A stretch of DNA of 64,000 nucleotides, taken from NCBI RefSeq assembly GCF_002258315.1, contig NZ_NOYD01000053.1:1-64000 (forward strand), written 5' to 3'. This document shows positions 11,001 through 17,566 of the stretch, piece by piece. Origin of the DNA: Rhodococcus sp. 06-462-5. GTDB lineage: Bacteria > Actinomycetota > Actinomycetes > Mycobacteriales > Mycobacteriaceae. The notes under the pieces were generated by a model. That model did no database searches and was not told the origin of the DNA. It saw only the letters and a program-made list of their open reading frames with translations. Made by a program: the position numbers and the translations under genes. Positions within the stretch are counted from its first letter, which is position 1; each line of letters opens with the position of its first letter.

Positions 11001-11666
11001 GTCGATGCCCGACGTTGCGAAATCGATTGTGGAACAATCTGTTTCCGTCGAATCTGCCTTGTCCGCCAGGGCCACAGCGTTCTCGACCCGATCGGCTCGA
11101 CGTGCGATCTCGTTGGAATCGATGCGCGCGCGGTCGCTACCGCGGTACTGCAGTTCCTCGTCCAGGAGCATCCTCGACGACCACGTCGGGGGCCGACCGC
11201 CGTTCCACACGTCCGCGACCGCGCGCGTGAGTGCGCGCACCGCATACGCGTCGACGACGATGTGGTGGTAGCCCTGATACCACCGCAGGCGGCCGTCGCC
11301 CAGATCGAACACCGTGTGCGTGAACAGTGGGCCGTCGAGCGATCTCACCGTGTCGAGGTCCGAGCGGATCGCGTCCTCGGCGGCGGCCGAATCGCATTCG
11401 ACGCGGTGCACATTCACCGACGGCGGTGTCGGGACCTGACGAACCTGTGATCCGTCGTCGACGAACTTCACGTGCAGGTTGTCGGCCGCGCGGAGCACGG
11501 TGTCGATGCTGTGCACCAATCGCGCCGCATCGGCGTCGGACATCGCAGTCAGGTCCACGACCCAACCGATGTTGAACTCCGCGCTGTCCGGGCGCAGCTG
11601 CTGGGCCGTCCACACGTCCAGCTGCGACGGCGTCAGGTCCAGCGATTCTCCACGGGCGCTGTGCAT
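2085..11666 (-). CDS. Trimodular siderophore nonribosomal peptide synthetase (C-A-PCP x3 plus C-terminal half-domain)
   Basis: A 3193-residue NRPS. Module 1 has a condensation domain (HHIVVDA, near residue 131), adenylation (core motif near 556) and a carrier protein (GGDSL, Ser near 958). Module 2 has condensation (HHVATDD, near 1120), adenylation (near 1587) and a carrier (GGNSM, near 1975). Module 3 has condensation (HHIAFDEW, near 2147), adenylation (near 2602) and a carrier (GGDSI, near 2985). Aligning each pocket to the GrsA numbering gives DINYWGGIGK for A1, DVWHVSLVDK for A2 and DVWHISLIDK for A3. From memory of published codes, the first matches formyl-hydroxyornithine activators and the other two serine. 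The N-terminal condensation domain directly follows the start, as in initiating siderophore synthetases. No epimerization or thioesterase domain is complete. The last 160 or so residues look like the front half of a C/E-type domain. The gene lies 54 bases downstream of the ABC exporter genes in the same operon. Confidence 0.93.
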   Translation of the reverse strand: MHSARGESLDLTPSQLDVWTAQQLRPDSAEFNIGWVVDLTAMSDADAARLVHSIDTVLRAADNLHVKFVDDGSQVRQVPTPPSVNVHRVECDSAAAEDAIRSDLDTVRSLDGPLFTHTVFDLGDGRLRWYQGYHHIVVDAYAVRALTRAVADVWNGGRPPTWSSRMLLDEELQYRGSDRARIDSNEIARRADRVENAVALADKADSTETDCSTIDFATSGIDLPADARTLTAAVLAYVYRVSGRRTVTVSTALHTRTDSVRREQLGMLSRTHPLRVTIEPSDRLSDVDAALIPELDALRAHGRAAGSPTHCASVNMMVWKSPISFGDQQIRMRGVCLGPVVDVDFAVESEPGLGTVIDVRGPGSSARVHRDRLRSFMRALRSDTPVSAPNILSDSEYDTLVHSFNDTAEPTQERTVPAVFRESARLHSKSVAVVDGARRITYAELQRRVDELATELSARGLTSEQAVGIGIARSAETVVAALAVMAAGGAFVPVDPSWPLARREEVAAQARISLLCIRFDSDGLDSVASVPVDLENWAHAHHANTMPEVNIHGSSLAYVMFTSGSTGKPKGAMIRHDAICARMDWQMDRLLNFRGDDAALFKAPLSFDISVNEFLLPLFSGGQVVIAGPGDERDPDRLLDLIANESVTFVYLVSSMLDVLLDIDASVAGNRAGRLTGLRHVWCGGEVLTPSLFARFREQLDTTLYHGYGPAEATIGVSHVVYSDTADRIATSIGSPNPNTQLYVLGEDLRPLPIGTDGELYAAGYLLGRGYVHAPASTAARFIANPFCDNGSRLYHTGDRARWTPEGTLEFAGRVDNQVKIRGMRLELEDVESVLAGHPDVRHCAVTVRTTPAGSAYLAAYVVPVAGAETNAQRIRSWAADNLPEYMVPSGVLLLESFPLTANGKLDRRALEEPELVGSEDYRAPTTPREATVCSAFADVLGLDRIGADDDFFSHGGDSLLAVRLGQSLARRTGQSVPISAVFDHRTPAALARRLVDATPASVPLMPRDGVSEPVLSDAQRRMLALHQWSPHSASYTVPVEWQFDGPIDSTALDAALLDVVNRHAILRTVYPDHERPVVLDTVDSVLEVTDVSPAPESIVFDVTEEPPVRAWWNRTNNRLTVAFHHVATDDRSESVFRSDLAAAYNARANGVEPELPALAVQYDDFASWSHELLGTSDDPTSTASRMLAHWKRTLAEPPVSPLAGTGAVGDAGETLHFALSSADADALRRAAADAGVSLFMMCHAATALAVSAMTGATDILVAAPVSLRTDSALDASIGCFLNTLILRTRIVGDETLDRFLHGVRSADLSAFDHQALAYEDVVSQCGLSDTTVPSVMTVLLSDTGEDTRLQLGTQAGRREAPSTATAKFPITFTVDDRGSSMMYSVEYATDVLDADLAEQYARSFSHALRTLADDLSVPVSRRTLTDPSVTGLVADTWAHGEHAPLPECVLPELVSDTIRRHPHRVAVMHRGRTVDFAQLDRDADALAGALLDAGVGPDDVVGVHVPRSYELVLSLVAVHRAGAAYLPLDSGLPEERLRYIAADADPRVVLSTQPSLPFTDVPVLDPSNVSVTGTRPVRTLPRPDNTAYVIYTSGSTGKPKGTAVSHRAAVNRLEWMRDRYDVGIDDRILQKTPAGFDVSVWEFFLPLIVGATLVVADPDGHTDPEYLHRLIDDAGVTIAHFVPSMLSEYLVGTALDNGSHPTLRLLVCSGEALPRNTARRALYTLPHIRLDNLYGPTEAAVDVTAHRVRREDESASVPIGTPVRNTGTYVLDHALRPVPPGAPGDLYLGGVQLARGYTGAPALTAGRFVADPTAGDGRRLYRTGDRALWSATGELVYLGRDDDQVKLNGMRVELGEIVDALVTVPGVDNAAVLVRGGSLIAYVVVGPSADLSDADVVRSLATTLPRHMIPATYVRLGSLPTTSNGKLDRRALPDPARVEVADEPARTETERAVAAAFADALGIRGGGRTTDFLAAGGNSMGAIAVLGRIRRELGVRIPLGGFMSEPTVHAVARLCESSSPCETRMIDNGARRDRSMLTPGQFRMWMDWNVRGAGATYNVPLVWRRSAPVDTGALAAALRDVVERHEILRTVYPSPAGEPTARILPVPDTIMVSTEESVTDVVRTAFDLGSDIPIRAFATPEHFVIVLHHIAFDEWSRDVLLDDLTFAYAERSAGHRPRWHADATQYADVDEPVDVHSGIDSWMRILRGAPESTELPRDRSGRARRTDTRTAGSVQRYLPRSAAAGLKSVAVRTGTTMPMLTSAVVAVTLAGSGAGDDVCIGLPVSTRAGAPDTIGYFLNTVILRVDLSGSPSLRTVVDRVRGATLNAYDLAHVPFERVVAASGSESLFDVMVVHQVPPRRSSELTLGDSVLEPEAVSTRTAKFDVLVEFVESVDGLGVTIDYATDVFDDDTALALLERLVDNATALATDPAISIAELGGPSTAEADAVARWNDTAFPTDDATLIDLLDNGATHRPDAVAVRFAGNDLTFRELTDRSEALARRLTEIGARPGSVIAVAVPRSLELMVSIMAVIRSGAAYLPLDTSYPEDRLRFTVEDARPIAIVGRPGDVGFAGGTTPVVDPLDASTAVPSTTPVRPAPDDAAYVIYTSGSTGRPKGVVNTHRAIVGHLRWMQDEYRLGHDDVVLQKTPAGFDVSVWEFFLAATVGATTVVAEPDGHRDPQYIGRVVREESVTTIHFVPPMLDAFLAATDASACTSLRRIICSGEALLPDLARRAREALPGARLENLYGPTEAAIDVTAYTVADVDPRSSVPLGKPVHNTAIRILDSHLRPVPLGVAGDLYIAGIQLAQGYHRRPSLTASRFVADPHGSPGDRLYRTGDIARWRRSGDIEFLGRADDQIKIRGQRVELGEVAAAITDEYPDIETAVAVVRDGSIVAYVVARVSGSLPVDIDDRLRRRLPEHMVPAAIVQLDALPVTVNGKLDRRALPKPALDARARRAPDTDAERALLNIAENDLGLSIGLDDDFFRSGGDSISAVLLAAKATRAGLTFTVREVFELRTLAHIARRCGDSEQHRSPARTTASAPGTPVPLPIGVRAAKNAGIVEHLHTVSTPVARPLSADDLVEIERSLRERNEGLRLAIDTRRKTLWRARIVPPDGPSAEPLDTFSGRGYRIEAVTSSDGPQVEVTVHALIGDDTTAQDLAAAVAAVAAGRSPEDIRSHHRPTSDEGVQLRA

Positions 11667-11720
11667 TCGGTGTGCTCCTCGACGTTGTAGATCCGGTGGG
11701 CTGTTGATCTCGGGTGTCGG

Positions 11721-13508
11721 TCAGCCCGAGTTCTGTGCCCCGACCGCGTCCGAGCCCTTCCATGCGCGCCAGAGTTGCGCGTAGGGCCCACCTGCGTTCA
11801 CCAGGTCTTCATGGGTGCCGTGTTCCACCACCCGCCCCGCGTCGAGGACGGCAATGGCATCGGCTGCGGCTGCTTGAGTGAGCCGGTGGGCAACGACGAG
11901 TGTCGTTCGCCCGCGCGTTGCGGCGAGCGCGGCTCGTTCGAGTGCGCGCGCTCCTGAACTGCCTGCTTCTGCTGTGGCCTCGTCGAGGACGGCGACCGGG
12001 GTGTCGACCAACACGAGTCGGGCGAGGGCCAACTGTTGTTTACGGTGAGCGGTGAGCGAATACCCGTCCTCGCCCACGACGGTGTCGATGCCGTTCGGCA
12101 GTTCGCGCACCCACGACGCCGCACCGACCACGTCGAGTGCGTTCCAGATCCTCTCGTCGTCGTGGACGTCACCGAGCGCCAGGCGCAGGTCGTCGATCAA
12201 CGGACCGGCGGTGACGTGGACGTCCTGGCTCAGGATCGACACGTAGCGGCGCAGTTCCGCTGTTCCGAGATCGTGCAGCGGCACCCCGCCGATGGTCACC
12301 GTTCCGGAGTCGGGCTCGATCGATCCCGCCGCGACGAGTGCAGCGGTGGTCTTGCCGGCACCGGTGGAACCGACCAGCGCCAGCGAGGTCCCGGCGGGCA
12401 CCGTGAGACGGATGCCGTGCAGAATTTCGTCGCCGGAGACGTACGAATACCGAACCCCGTCGAGGGTGAGCGTGTACTCGGACGGAACGGCAACCTGTGG
12501 GCGGTCGGGGAGAGCGATGTCGACGACTCCGACGAGTCGATTCAGACTTGCACCCGCGGATTGGATTTCGTCGAACAGGAACAAGATGGTGCCGAGGGGG
12601 TTGAACAATCGGTGAAAGAGCAGCACCGCGGTGGTGACGGCACCGATCGTCACTTCGTCACGTGAGAACAGGAAATATCCGACGACGAGCAGGATCGACA
12701 GGCCGAAGAACTCGGCTCGGTTCTCTCGGCCGACGAAGCGGGTGAACAATCGGAAGACCGAAATGGCCAGTGTGCGTGCCTGGTTCGATGCCGATTCGAT
12801 CTCGGCGAGCCGCATGTTCTCGGTTCCGTATGCCCGCACCGTGCGCAGTCCGTGAATGCTGCTGGTGAGTGCTTCCGATCGGTCGCCCATCGCCGCCCTC
12901 TCGGCGGCGTACAGAGGGCCGCTCCGCGGTAGGTACCAGCGAAGTGCAAGCAGATACAGCGGCAGTGCGAGCATTCCGGCGAGACCGAGGCGGTAGTCGA
13001 GACCGAACATGGCCACCACCGATACCGCGACGAGCAGAGCAGCCGAGATCATCGACGGGACGACGTCTCCGGCAGCACGGGTGATCCGCGCAACGTCGTC
13101 TCCGATTCGAGACAGGAGGTCGCCGCGTCCGGTTGATTCGACCGTGACGGGGGGAAGGTTCAGAACACGTTCCAATGCCGATTCACGAAGTCCCGCAACG
13201 ATGATCTCGCCGAGGCGGGAGACGGCGTAGCTCGTCGCGCCGGAAAACGTTCCTGCCAGTACTGCAGCCACTGCGAGGACCGCCACGATCGGGAGGATGG
13301 ACCGAGCCGTACCGCCGTCGGTCACTTCGTCCACCAGTCGACCGAGAACGAAGAACGGCACCAGAGCGGCCAGCGACGATACGATCCCGGTCGCGAGGGC
13401 GCCGAGGAGAGCGCCGGGATGCTCACGAATTCGTGCGCCGAGCCACCGCCGTGATCGACGCGCCTCCGCGATCGGCAAGCGGTGTCGATCCTGCACGTTC
13501 GCGTTCAT
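11721..13508 (-). CDS. ABC exporter half-transporter with intact ATP site but degenerate signature (siderophore export, inferred)
   Basis: 595 residues: a type IV ABC exporter membrane domain (about residues 25-320, six hydrophobic segments) followed by a nucleotide-binding domain. Walker A is intact (GSTGAGKTT, near 375), as are Walker B with its catalytic Glu (VAVLDEAT, near 503) and the switch His (VVAHR). The signature that should read LSGGQ is instead LTAHRKQQ, near residue 485. The partner encoded immediately upstream has the opposite pattern, so the two should form a heterodimer with one working ATP site. The start ATG overlaps the partner's stop by 4 bases (ATGA). Position between the formyltransferase and the NRPS suggests export of the siderophore or its precursor. 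Import, as in the mycobacterial IrtAB pair, cannot be excluded from sequence. Confidence 0.88.
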   Translation of the reverse strand: MNANVQDRHRLPIAEARRSRRWLGARIREHPGALLGALATGIVSSLAALVPFFVLGRLVDEVTDGGTARSILPIVAVLAVAAVLAGTFSGATSYAVSRLGEIIVAGLRESALERVLNLPPVTVESTGRGDLLSRIGDDVARITRAAGDVVPSMISAALLVAVSVVAMFGLDYRLGLAGMLALPLYLLALRWYLPRSGPLYAAERAAMGDRSEALTSSIHGLRTVRAYGTENMRLAEIESASNQARTLAISVFRLFTRFVGRENRAEFFGLSILLVVGYFLFSRDEVTIGAVTTAVLLFHRLFNPLGTILFLFDEIQSAGASLNRLVGVVDIALPDRPQVAVPSEYTLTLDGVRYSYVSGDEILHGIRLTVPAGTSLALVGSTGAGKTTAALVAAGSIEPDSGTVTIGGVPLHDLGTAELRRYVSILSQDVHVTAGPLIDDLRLALGDVHDDERIWNALDVVGAASWVRELPNGIDTVVGEDGYSLTAHRKQQLALARLVLVDTPVAVLDEATAEAGSSGARALERAALAATRGRTTLVVAHRLTQAAAADAIAVLDAGRVVEHGTHEDLVNAGGPYAQLWRAWKGSDAVGAQNSG

Positions 13509-15238
13509 CGTAGAACCGCCTCTGCGTACTCGGCGTTGGTTGCAGTCAGATCGGCGTGTGTCCCGGTGTCGATCACGTGCCCGTCGCGCAGGACGAAGAC
13601 GACGTCTGCCGTTGCCAGCAGCGCAGGGGACGACGTGACGACGACCGTGACGTCGTCACGATCTGCCGAATGTCGCACTCCGCGAATGCCATCGGCGATG
13701 GCCTGTTCGGTCACGGCGTCGACTGCAGTGGTCGGCTCGTGCAGCACGAGCACGGGCGGACGCGCATACAGTGCTCGGGCGAGTGCCAGGCGCTGGCGCT
13801 GCCCACCGGACAGATTCTGTCCCCGGTCGTTCACGCGGTGCTCGAGTCCGTCACGGTGCACGGTGGCAACCTGGTCGGCAGCCGAAGCCGACAGGACCGC
13901 GTCGAGGTGCCCTCGATCCGTGTCGGCTTCGAATCCCACGATGTTCTCGATCAGCGAGCCGGCGAAGAGATCGGTGGTGTGCGGCTCGGCCAGGACTCTC
14001 GTTCGGAACGACTCGCGCGAGACCTCGCGCATGGACACACCGGCGAACATCACGTCCCCCGAGTACTCGTCGGCCGGGACTTGGCCGCCGAGGACTGTGG
14101 CCAGGGCGTCTCCATCCGAGGGATCGAGCGCGATCACCGCGACGAATTCCCCTGGACGAGCGTCGATGTCGATGCCGGCAAGGGATCGAAAGGTCACGTT
14201 CCGCACCGACAAACCTGTGGGCACCGGTATCGATTCGGGTCCGTCGGACAGCAGGGAAGGGGCCGCGAGGACGGTCGACACCCGTTCCGCGGAACCGCGC
14301 GCACGCGCAACCACTGCGGGCGCGGAGGTCAGCAGAGTGAGCGGCTCGATCAGGAACTGGGCCAGACCGACCACCGCGATCAGCTCCCCGATGGAGATCC
14401 GCCCGTCGAGTGCGAACCATCCGGCCAACGATGCGACGCAGGCAGCGATCAGCGCGCTCACCGTCGTCGTGACACCCCGTTGCACGGCGAGTGACCGGAC
14501 GGTGGCCAGAGCTGCGTTCAGTGCTGTCGTGCTCGCCGCGCGGTAACGAGCAGATGCGGCATGTTGGGCTCCTATGCCCTGCAGAGACCTCAGGCCGACG
14601 ACCAGGTCACCGGCCATCGCGGTTGCCTTGGCGACGCGAGACTGCTGCACCACCGTGCGTGCGGTGATCAGAGGAGTCGCGAGTCGGAGCAGTGCCATGA
14701 ACAGCGGAGTGCCCAGCAGTACCGCGAGTCCGAGTGGGACGTCGATGACGAACAAGGCGACCGCTGTCGCGACAACCGCAGTTGCCGCTGCTGCCATACG
14801 CGGAAAGAGATCGAGGAACCACGCTGCTTGTTCGGCGTCGCTGCTCGACACGGTGAGCATCTCGCCGTCGGACAACGGAGTGCGCACCCCGCAGGTGGAC
14901 AGAACGCGACCGGACACCTCCATGCGCACGAGGTGCGCTTCGCGCTGGAGGGCCAGGTTCAGCTGACGCATACCGACCTGGAACGCCGTCGTGAGCGCGA
15001 TGAAGAGCACGGCCAGGGCAGCGATGGACCAGACCAGTTCCACCGGCCCGCCGTCGGCGATTCCGCGATCGATGATCACACCGAGGGCCAACGGCACTGC
15101 CGTTTCGGCGATCTGGTGTGCGCACAGCAGGAGAGTTCCGAAGGTGAGTCGTCCTCTGTTGCGGGTCAGTGTGCGACGAACGATGCGGCGCGCGGTCAAC
15201 TGTGCCGCTGGGTTCGCCTGTGTCGTAGGTGCGGTCAC
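13505..15238 (-). CDS. ABC exporter half-transporter with degenerate Walker motifs (partner of the adjacent ABC protein)
   Basis: 577 residues from a GTG start at 15238 that overlaps the formyltransferase stop by 4 bases. An open frame continues upstream but only as out-of-frame sequence inside the formyltransferase gene. Residues about 20-310 form the ABC exporter membrane domain. The nucleotide-binding domain keeps a perfect signature (NLSGGQRQR, near residue 471) but has lost its own catalytic features. The Walker A position reads ALDPSDGDAL with no P-loop Lys (near 366), Walker B reads LVLHEPT with His for Asp (near 495), and the switch position reads VVTSS with Ser for His. It can therefore supply only the signature half of an ATP site to its partner. 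This is a known arrangement in asymmetric heterodimeric ABC exporters, though here it is extreme. It sits in the siderophore operon. Confidence 0.87.
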   Translation of the reverse strand: MTAPTTQANPAAQLTARRIVRRTLTRNRGRLTFGTLLLCAHQIAETAVPLALGVIIDRGIADGGPVELVWSIAALAVLFIALTTAFQVGMRQLNLALQREAHLVRMEVSGRVLSTCGVRTPLSDGEMLTVSSSDAEQAAWFLDLFPRMAAAATAVVATAVALFVIDVPLGLAVLLGTPLFMALLRLATPLITARTVVQQSRVAKATAMAGDLVVGLRSLQGIGAQHAASARYRAASTTALNAALATVRSLAVQRGVTTTVSALIAACVASLAGWFALDGRISIGELIAVVGLAQFLIEPLTLLTSAPAVVARARGSAERVSTVLAAPSLLSDGPESIPVPTGLSVRNVTFRSLAGIDIDARPGEFVAVIALDPSDGDALATVLGGQVPADEYSGDVMFAGVSMREVSRESFRTRVLAEPHTTDLFAGSLIENIVGFEADTDRGHLDAVLSASAADQVATVHRDGLEHRVNDRGQNLSGGQRQRLALARALYARPPVLVLHEPTTAVDAVTEQAIADGIRGVRHSADRDDVTVVVTSSPALLATADVVFVLRDGHVIDTGTHADLTATNAEYAEAVLR

Positions 15239-16179
15239 GGGGTGGTGGTGAGGTAGCCGCCACCGCTCGGAAAATACTCCAGCGCAGCGTGATCGGTGCC
15301 GTCGTCGGTTCGGACGCGGTCTATGACGAGTGCCCGATTTGCGCCGCGGTGGGCATTCGGGCCCGCGACGATGGCCATTCCCTTGTCCTCGCGGATGAAC
15401 ACCCGTCCCGGTGTTCCGCCGTAAACCCCTTGCGACACATGGGCTTGCACGATGAAGACCCGCTCTCCCCGGTAGTACGTGTATGCGTTCGGATACGGGT
15501 CGGACATCGCTCGAATCAACCGGTCGATGTCGGTTGCGTCCCAGGACCAATCGATCAGACTGTCGGTCTCGTGCCTCTTGTGGAAGAACGTGCGCTCCGA
15601 CAGGTCTTGTGGGCGCCATGCGGCTGTGCCCGCTTCGATGCTGTCGAGTGACTCGAGGAGAACCTCGGGAATGAGATCGATCGTGGCCAGCACCAACTCT
15701 GTCGCGGTGGCGCGGGGGCCGATCGGTACTGCGGCCTGGGTGAGGACATCGCCGGTGTCGAGTTCGCCGTCCATGCGGTGGGCGGTCAACCCCACTTCGG
15801 ATGCGCCGCTGATCAGGGCCCATGCGATGGGTGAGAACCCGGTGAATTTCGGAAGGAGCGAGTCGTGCAGATTGAGCGTTCCGTGGGGCGGGTGATCGAA
15901 GATTTCCGGCGGAAGCCACGTGCGCCAGTTGTTGGCCACGATGATGTCGGGGGCCCATCGGTGAATCCGGTCGATCAGCGCGCGGTCGGGCCGTCGGGCC
16001 AGATGTACGGGTACGTCGTGACCTCGTGCCAGGTCCTCGACCGAGTCGGCCCAAATGCTTTCGTAGGCTTGATCACTGGTGGGATGAGTCACCACACCCA
16101 CCACGTCGTGCCGCGACTCGATCAGCGCCTGGAGCGTCTTGTGGCCCCAGGTCTGATAGCCGAACATCACCACTCGCAT
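15235..16179 (-). CDS. Methionyl-tRNA-formyltransferase-like N5-hydroxyornithine formyltransferase
   Basis: 314 residues in the formyl-THF transferase fold. The start ATG at 16179 is preceded by AGGAAAGG at a good distance and begins MRVVMFGYQTWGHK; a longer GTG-started frame would add 14 poorly conserved residues. The catalytic Asn-His-Asp signature of the family is visible as NLHDSLLPKF and, further on, MDGELDTGDV. The C-terminal half has the OB-fold-like region seen in the tRNA enzymes. Relatives in coelichelin and rhodochelin clusters formylate N5-hydroxyornithine using N10-formyltetrahydrofolate before the NRPS loads it. This assignment is by family and context: the ornithine monooxygenase is encoded divergently and two adenylation domains appear to want the formylated residue. 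It is the first gene of the minus-strand operon, downstream of two iron boxes. Confidence 0.88.
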   Translation of the reverse strand: MRVVMFGYQTWGHKTLQALIESRHDVVGVVTHPTSDQAYESIWADSVEDLARGHDVPVHLARRPDRALIDRIHRWAPDIIVANNWRTWLPPEIFDHPPHGTLNLHDSLLPKFTGFSPIAWALISGASEVGLTAHRMDGELDTGDVLTQAAVPIGPRATATELVLATIDLIPEVLLESLDSIEAGTAAWRPQDLSERTFFHKRHETDSLIDWSWDATDIDRLIRAMSDPYPNAYTYYRGERVFIVQAHVSQGVYGGTPGRVFIREDKGMAIVAGPNAHRGANRALVIDRVRTDDGTDHAALEYFPSGGGYLTTTP

Positions 16180-16270
16180 GACGCGCCTTTCCTCGGAACG
16201 GTTACTTCGAACGTCGGTCACGGGAGTCGGGCCACGGCTGTTCGTGCAACCAGCGGACCCGACGCCTCAG

Positions 16271-16289
16271 CGAGGGTAGCCTAGCCTGG
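16271..16289. promoter_or_regulatory. Candidate IdeR/DtxR iron box in the divergent promoter region (upstream copy)
   Basis: The 19 bases match the DtxR-family consensus TTAGGTTAGSCTAACCTAA at about 13 positions, with the central TAGCCTA intact. It lies 92 bases before the formyltransferase start and is the nearer of two boxes to that operon, so it would repress the biosynthetic operon when iron is replete. The call is by eye against the known consensus. Confidence 0.65.
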
Positions 16290-16321
16290 CTTCGGTGTGT
16301 TCAGTACGTTCTCGGATCGAG

Positions 16322-16340
16322 TGAGGTGAGGCTTGCCTCA
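16322..16340. promoter_or_regulatory. Candidate IdeR/DtxR iron box in the divergent promoter region (binding-protein side)
   Basis: TGAGGTGAGGCTTGCCTCA is close to a perfect inverted repeat (TGAGG...CCTCA) and matches the 19-base consensus at about 14 positions. It lies 85 bases before the binding-protein gene. With the box at 16271 it gives a divergent control region with one box facing each transcription unit. Confidence 0.68.
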
Positions 16341-16424
16341 GTGATGCTACCGTGTCGGTCGCCCCACCCGGTCGGGTGTGGGACGCAGTGGGTGCGTGGA
16401 CGAGTCGAGAGGTTCCCGGAAACG

Positions 16425-17498
16425 ATGGACGTTCGTACGAAGTGGATGAGGAGTGCGGCGTCGATCGCGCTCGCCGGAGGGCTGACCATTGCCCTTGCCG
16501 CCGGATGCAGCAGCGGCACCGAGGAGACGCCGGCCGCCGACTCCGCGACAACTGCGCAGGACTCCGCATTTCCGGTCACCATCGACTCGGCCCTCGGATC
16601 CGCGACGATCCCCGAGGCACCCAAGCGGATTGCCACCTGGGGTTGGTCGAACCAGGACGCCGTTCTCGCCCTCGGTGTAGTGCCCGTCGCCATGCCGACC
16701 TTCGACGGTGCCCAGTACGGAGCGGACGAGCGCGGCATTCTGCAGTGGGACGCGAAAGCGCTCGCCGACCTGGGTGGCGACACTCCCGTGCTGTTCTCCG
16801 GTGACGGAACCGGAGCAGTTCCCGTCGAGCAGTTCGCTGCTGCGGCACCGGATCTGATCTTCGCGCCGTACTCGGGACTGAGCCAGGAGGAGTTCGACCA
16901 GCTTTCCGATATCGCACCGGTCGTCGCGTACCCGGACAAGCAGTGGACGACGTCGTGGGAAGACCAGCTCACCATCGCGGGTAAAGCCCTCGGTAAGGAG
17001 AAGGAGGCAGCCGCTCTCGTCTCCGGCGTCGAGAATTCCATAGCCGACGCCGCTGCGAAATACCCGGCGCTGCAGGGTAAGACCGTCACCATCGCACTAC
17101 CCAACGCTCCGGGCACGTTTGCCGTCAGCAAGGACAACGACGTGCGCGTCGAGTTCCTCGAGGAGCTCGGTCTGGTGAACGAGCCCACCATCGAGGAGGC
17201 CGACCCGGCGAAGGACCCCGATGCGGTGTACTTCGAGCTCAGCCTCGAGCAGGCATCGCTGCTTAATTCGGATGTGCTGTTCGTTGTCGCCTACGACAAG
17301 GAATCGCTTGGTGCCTTCCTCGCCGAGCCGGCCGTGGCGTCGCAGCCCGTGCTGGCGCAGGGTCGTACCGCCTCCACCGAAGCGCTCAGTGCCGACAAGA
17401 ATTTCGCGTTCGGTGGACTGACGGTGCTGACCATCCCGTACATCCTCGACGACGTGGCCTCGGCGCTGAACACCGCAGCCGGGAACGTTCAGGGCTGA
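16425..17498 (+). CDS. Ferric-siderophore ABC transporter substrate-binding lipoprotein (FecB/FepB family)
   Basis: 357 residues. The N-terminus has a basic stretch, a hydrophobic core and the lipobox LAAGC with the lipidated Cys at residue 28, followed by a Ser/Thr/Glu-rich linker. The mature part is a class III (Peripla_BP_2) iron-complex binding protein: it opens with the usual TIPEAPKRIATWGWSNQDAVLAL-type first strand and continues with the 'apvvay' region and the helical backbone. I use the ATG at 16425; the ATG at 16446 is an alternative that would still leave a signal peptide. It should capture the ferric siderophore outside the membrane and hand it to the FecCD permeases encoded from 20867. 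It is the first gene of the plus-strand uptake side, after an iron box. Confidence 0.9.
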   Translation: MDVRTKWMRSAASIALAGGLTIALAAGCSSGTEETPAADSATTAQDSAFPVTIDSALGSATIPEAPKRIATWGWSNQDAVLALGVVPVAMPTFDGAQYGADERGILQWDAKALADLGGDTPVLFSGDGTGAVPVEQFAAAAPDLIFAPYSGLSQEEFDQLSDIAPVVAYPDKQWTTSWEDQLTIAGKALGKEKEAAALVSGVENSIADAAAKYPALQGKTVTIALPNAPGTFAVSKDNDVRVEFLEELGLVNEPTIEEADPAKDPDAVYFELSLEQASLLNSDVLFVVAYDKESLGAFLAEPAVASQPVLAQGRTASTEALSADKNFAFGGLTVLTIPYILDDVASALNTAAGNVQG

Positions 17499-17566
17499 TC
17501 TCGCCGGGCGGCCCATCCGACGCGCGCTCAGGCGCACTCACTCTCGACACCAGGAGCGTGTTCACC

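Noticed and set aside
15239..16054. Extension of the ABC exporter frame upstream of 15238 (849 codons in total)
   Set aside because: The added residues are Arg/Pro-rich and lie out of frame within the formyltransferase gene; the GTG at 15238 overlapping that stop is the natural start.
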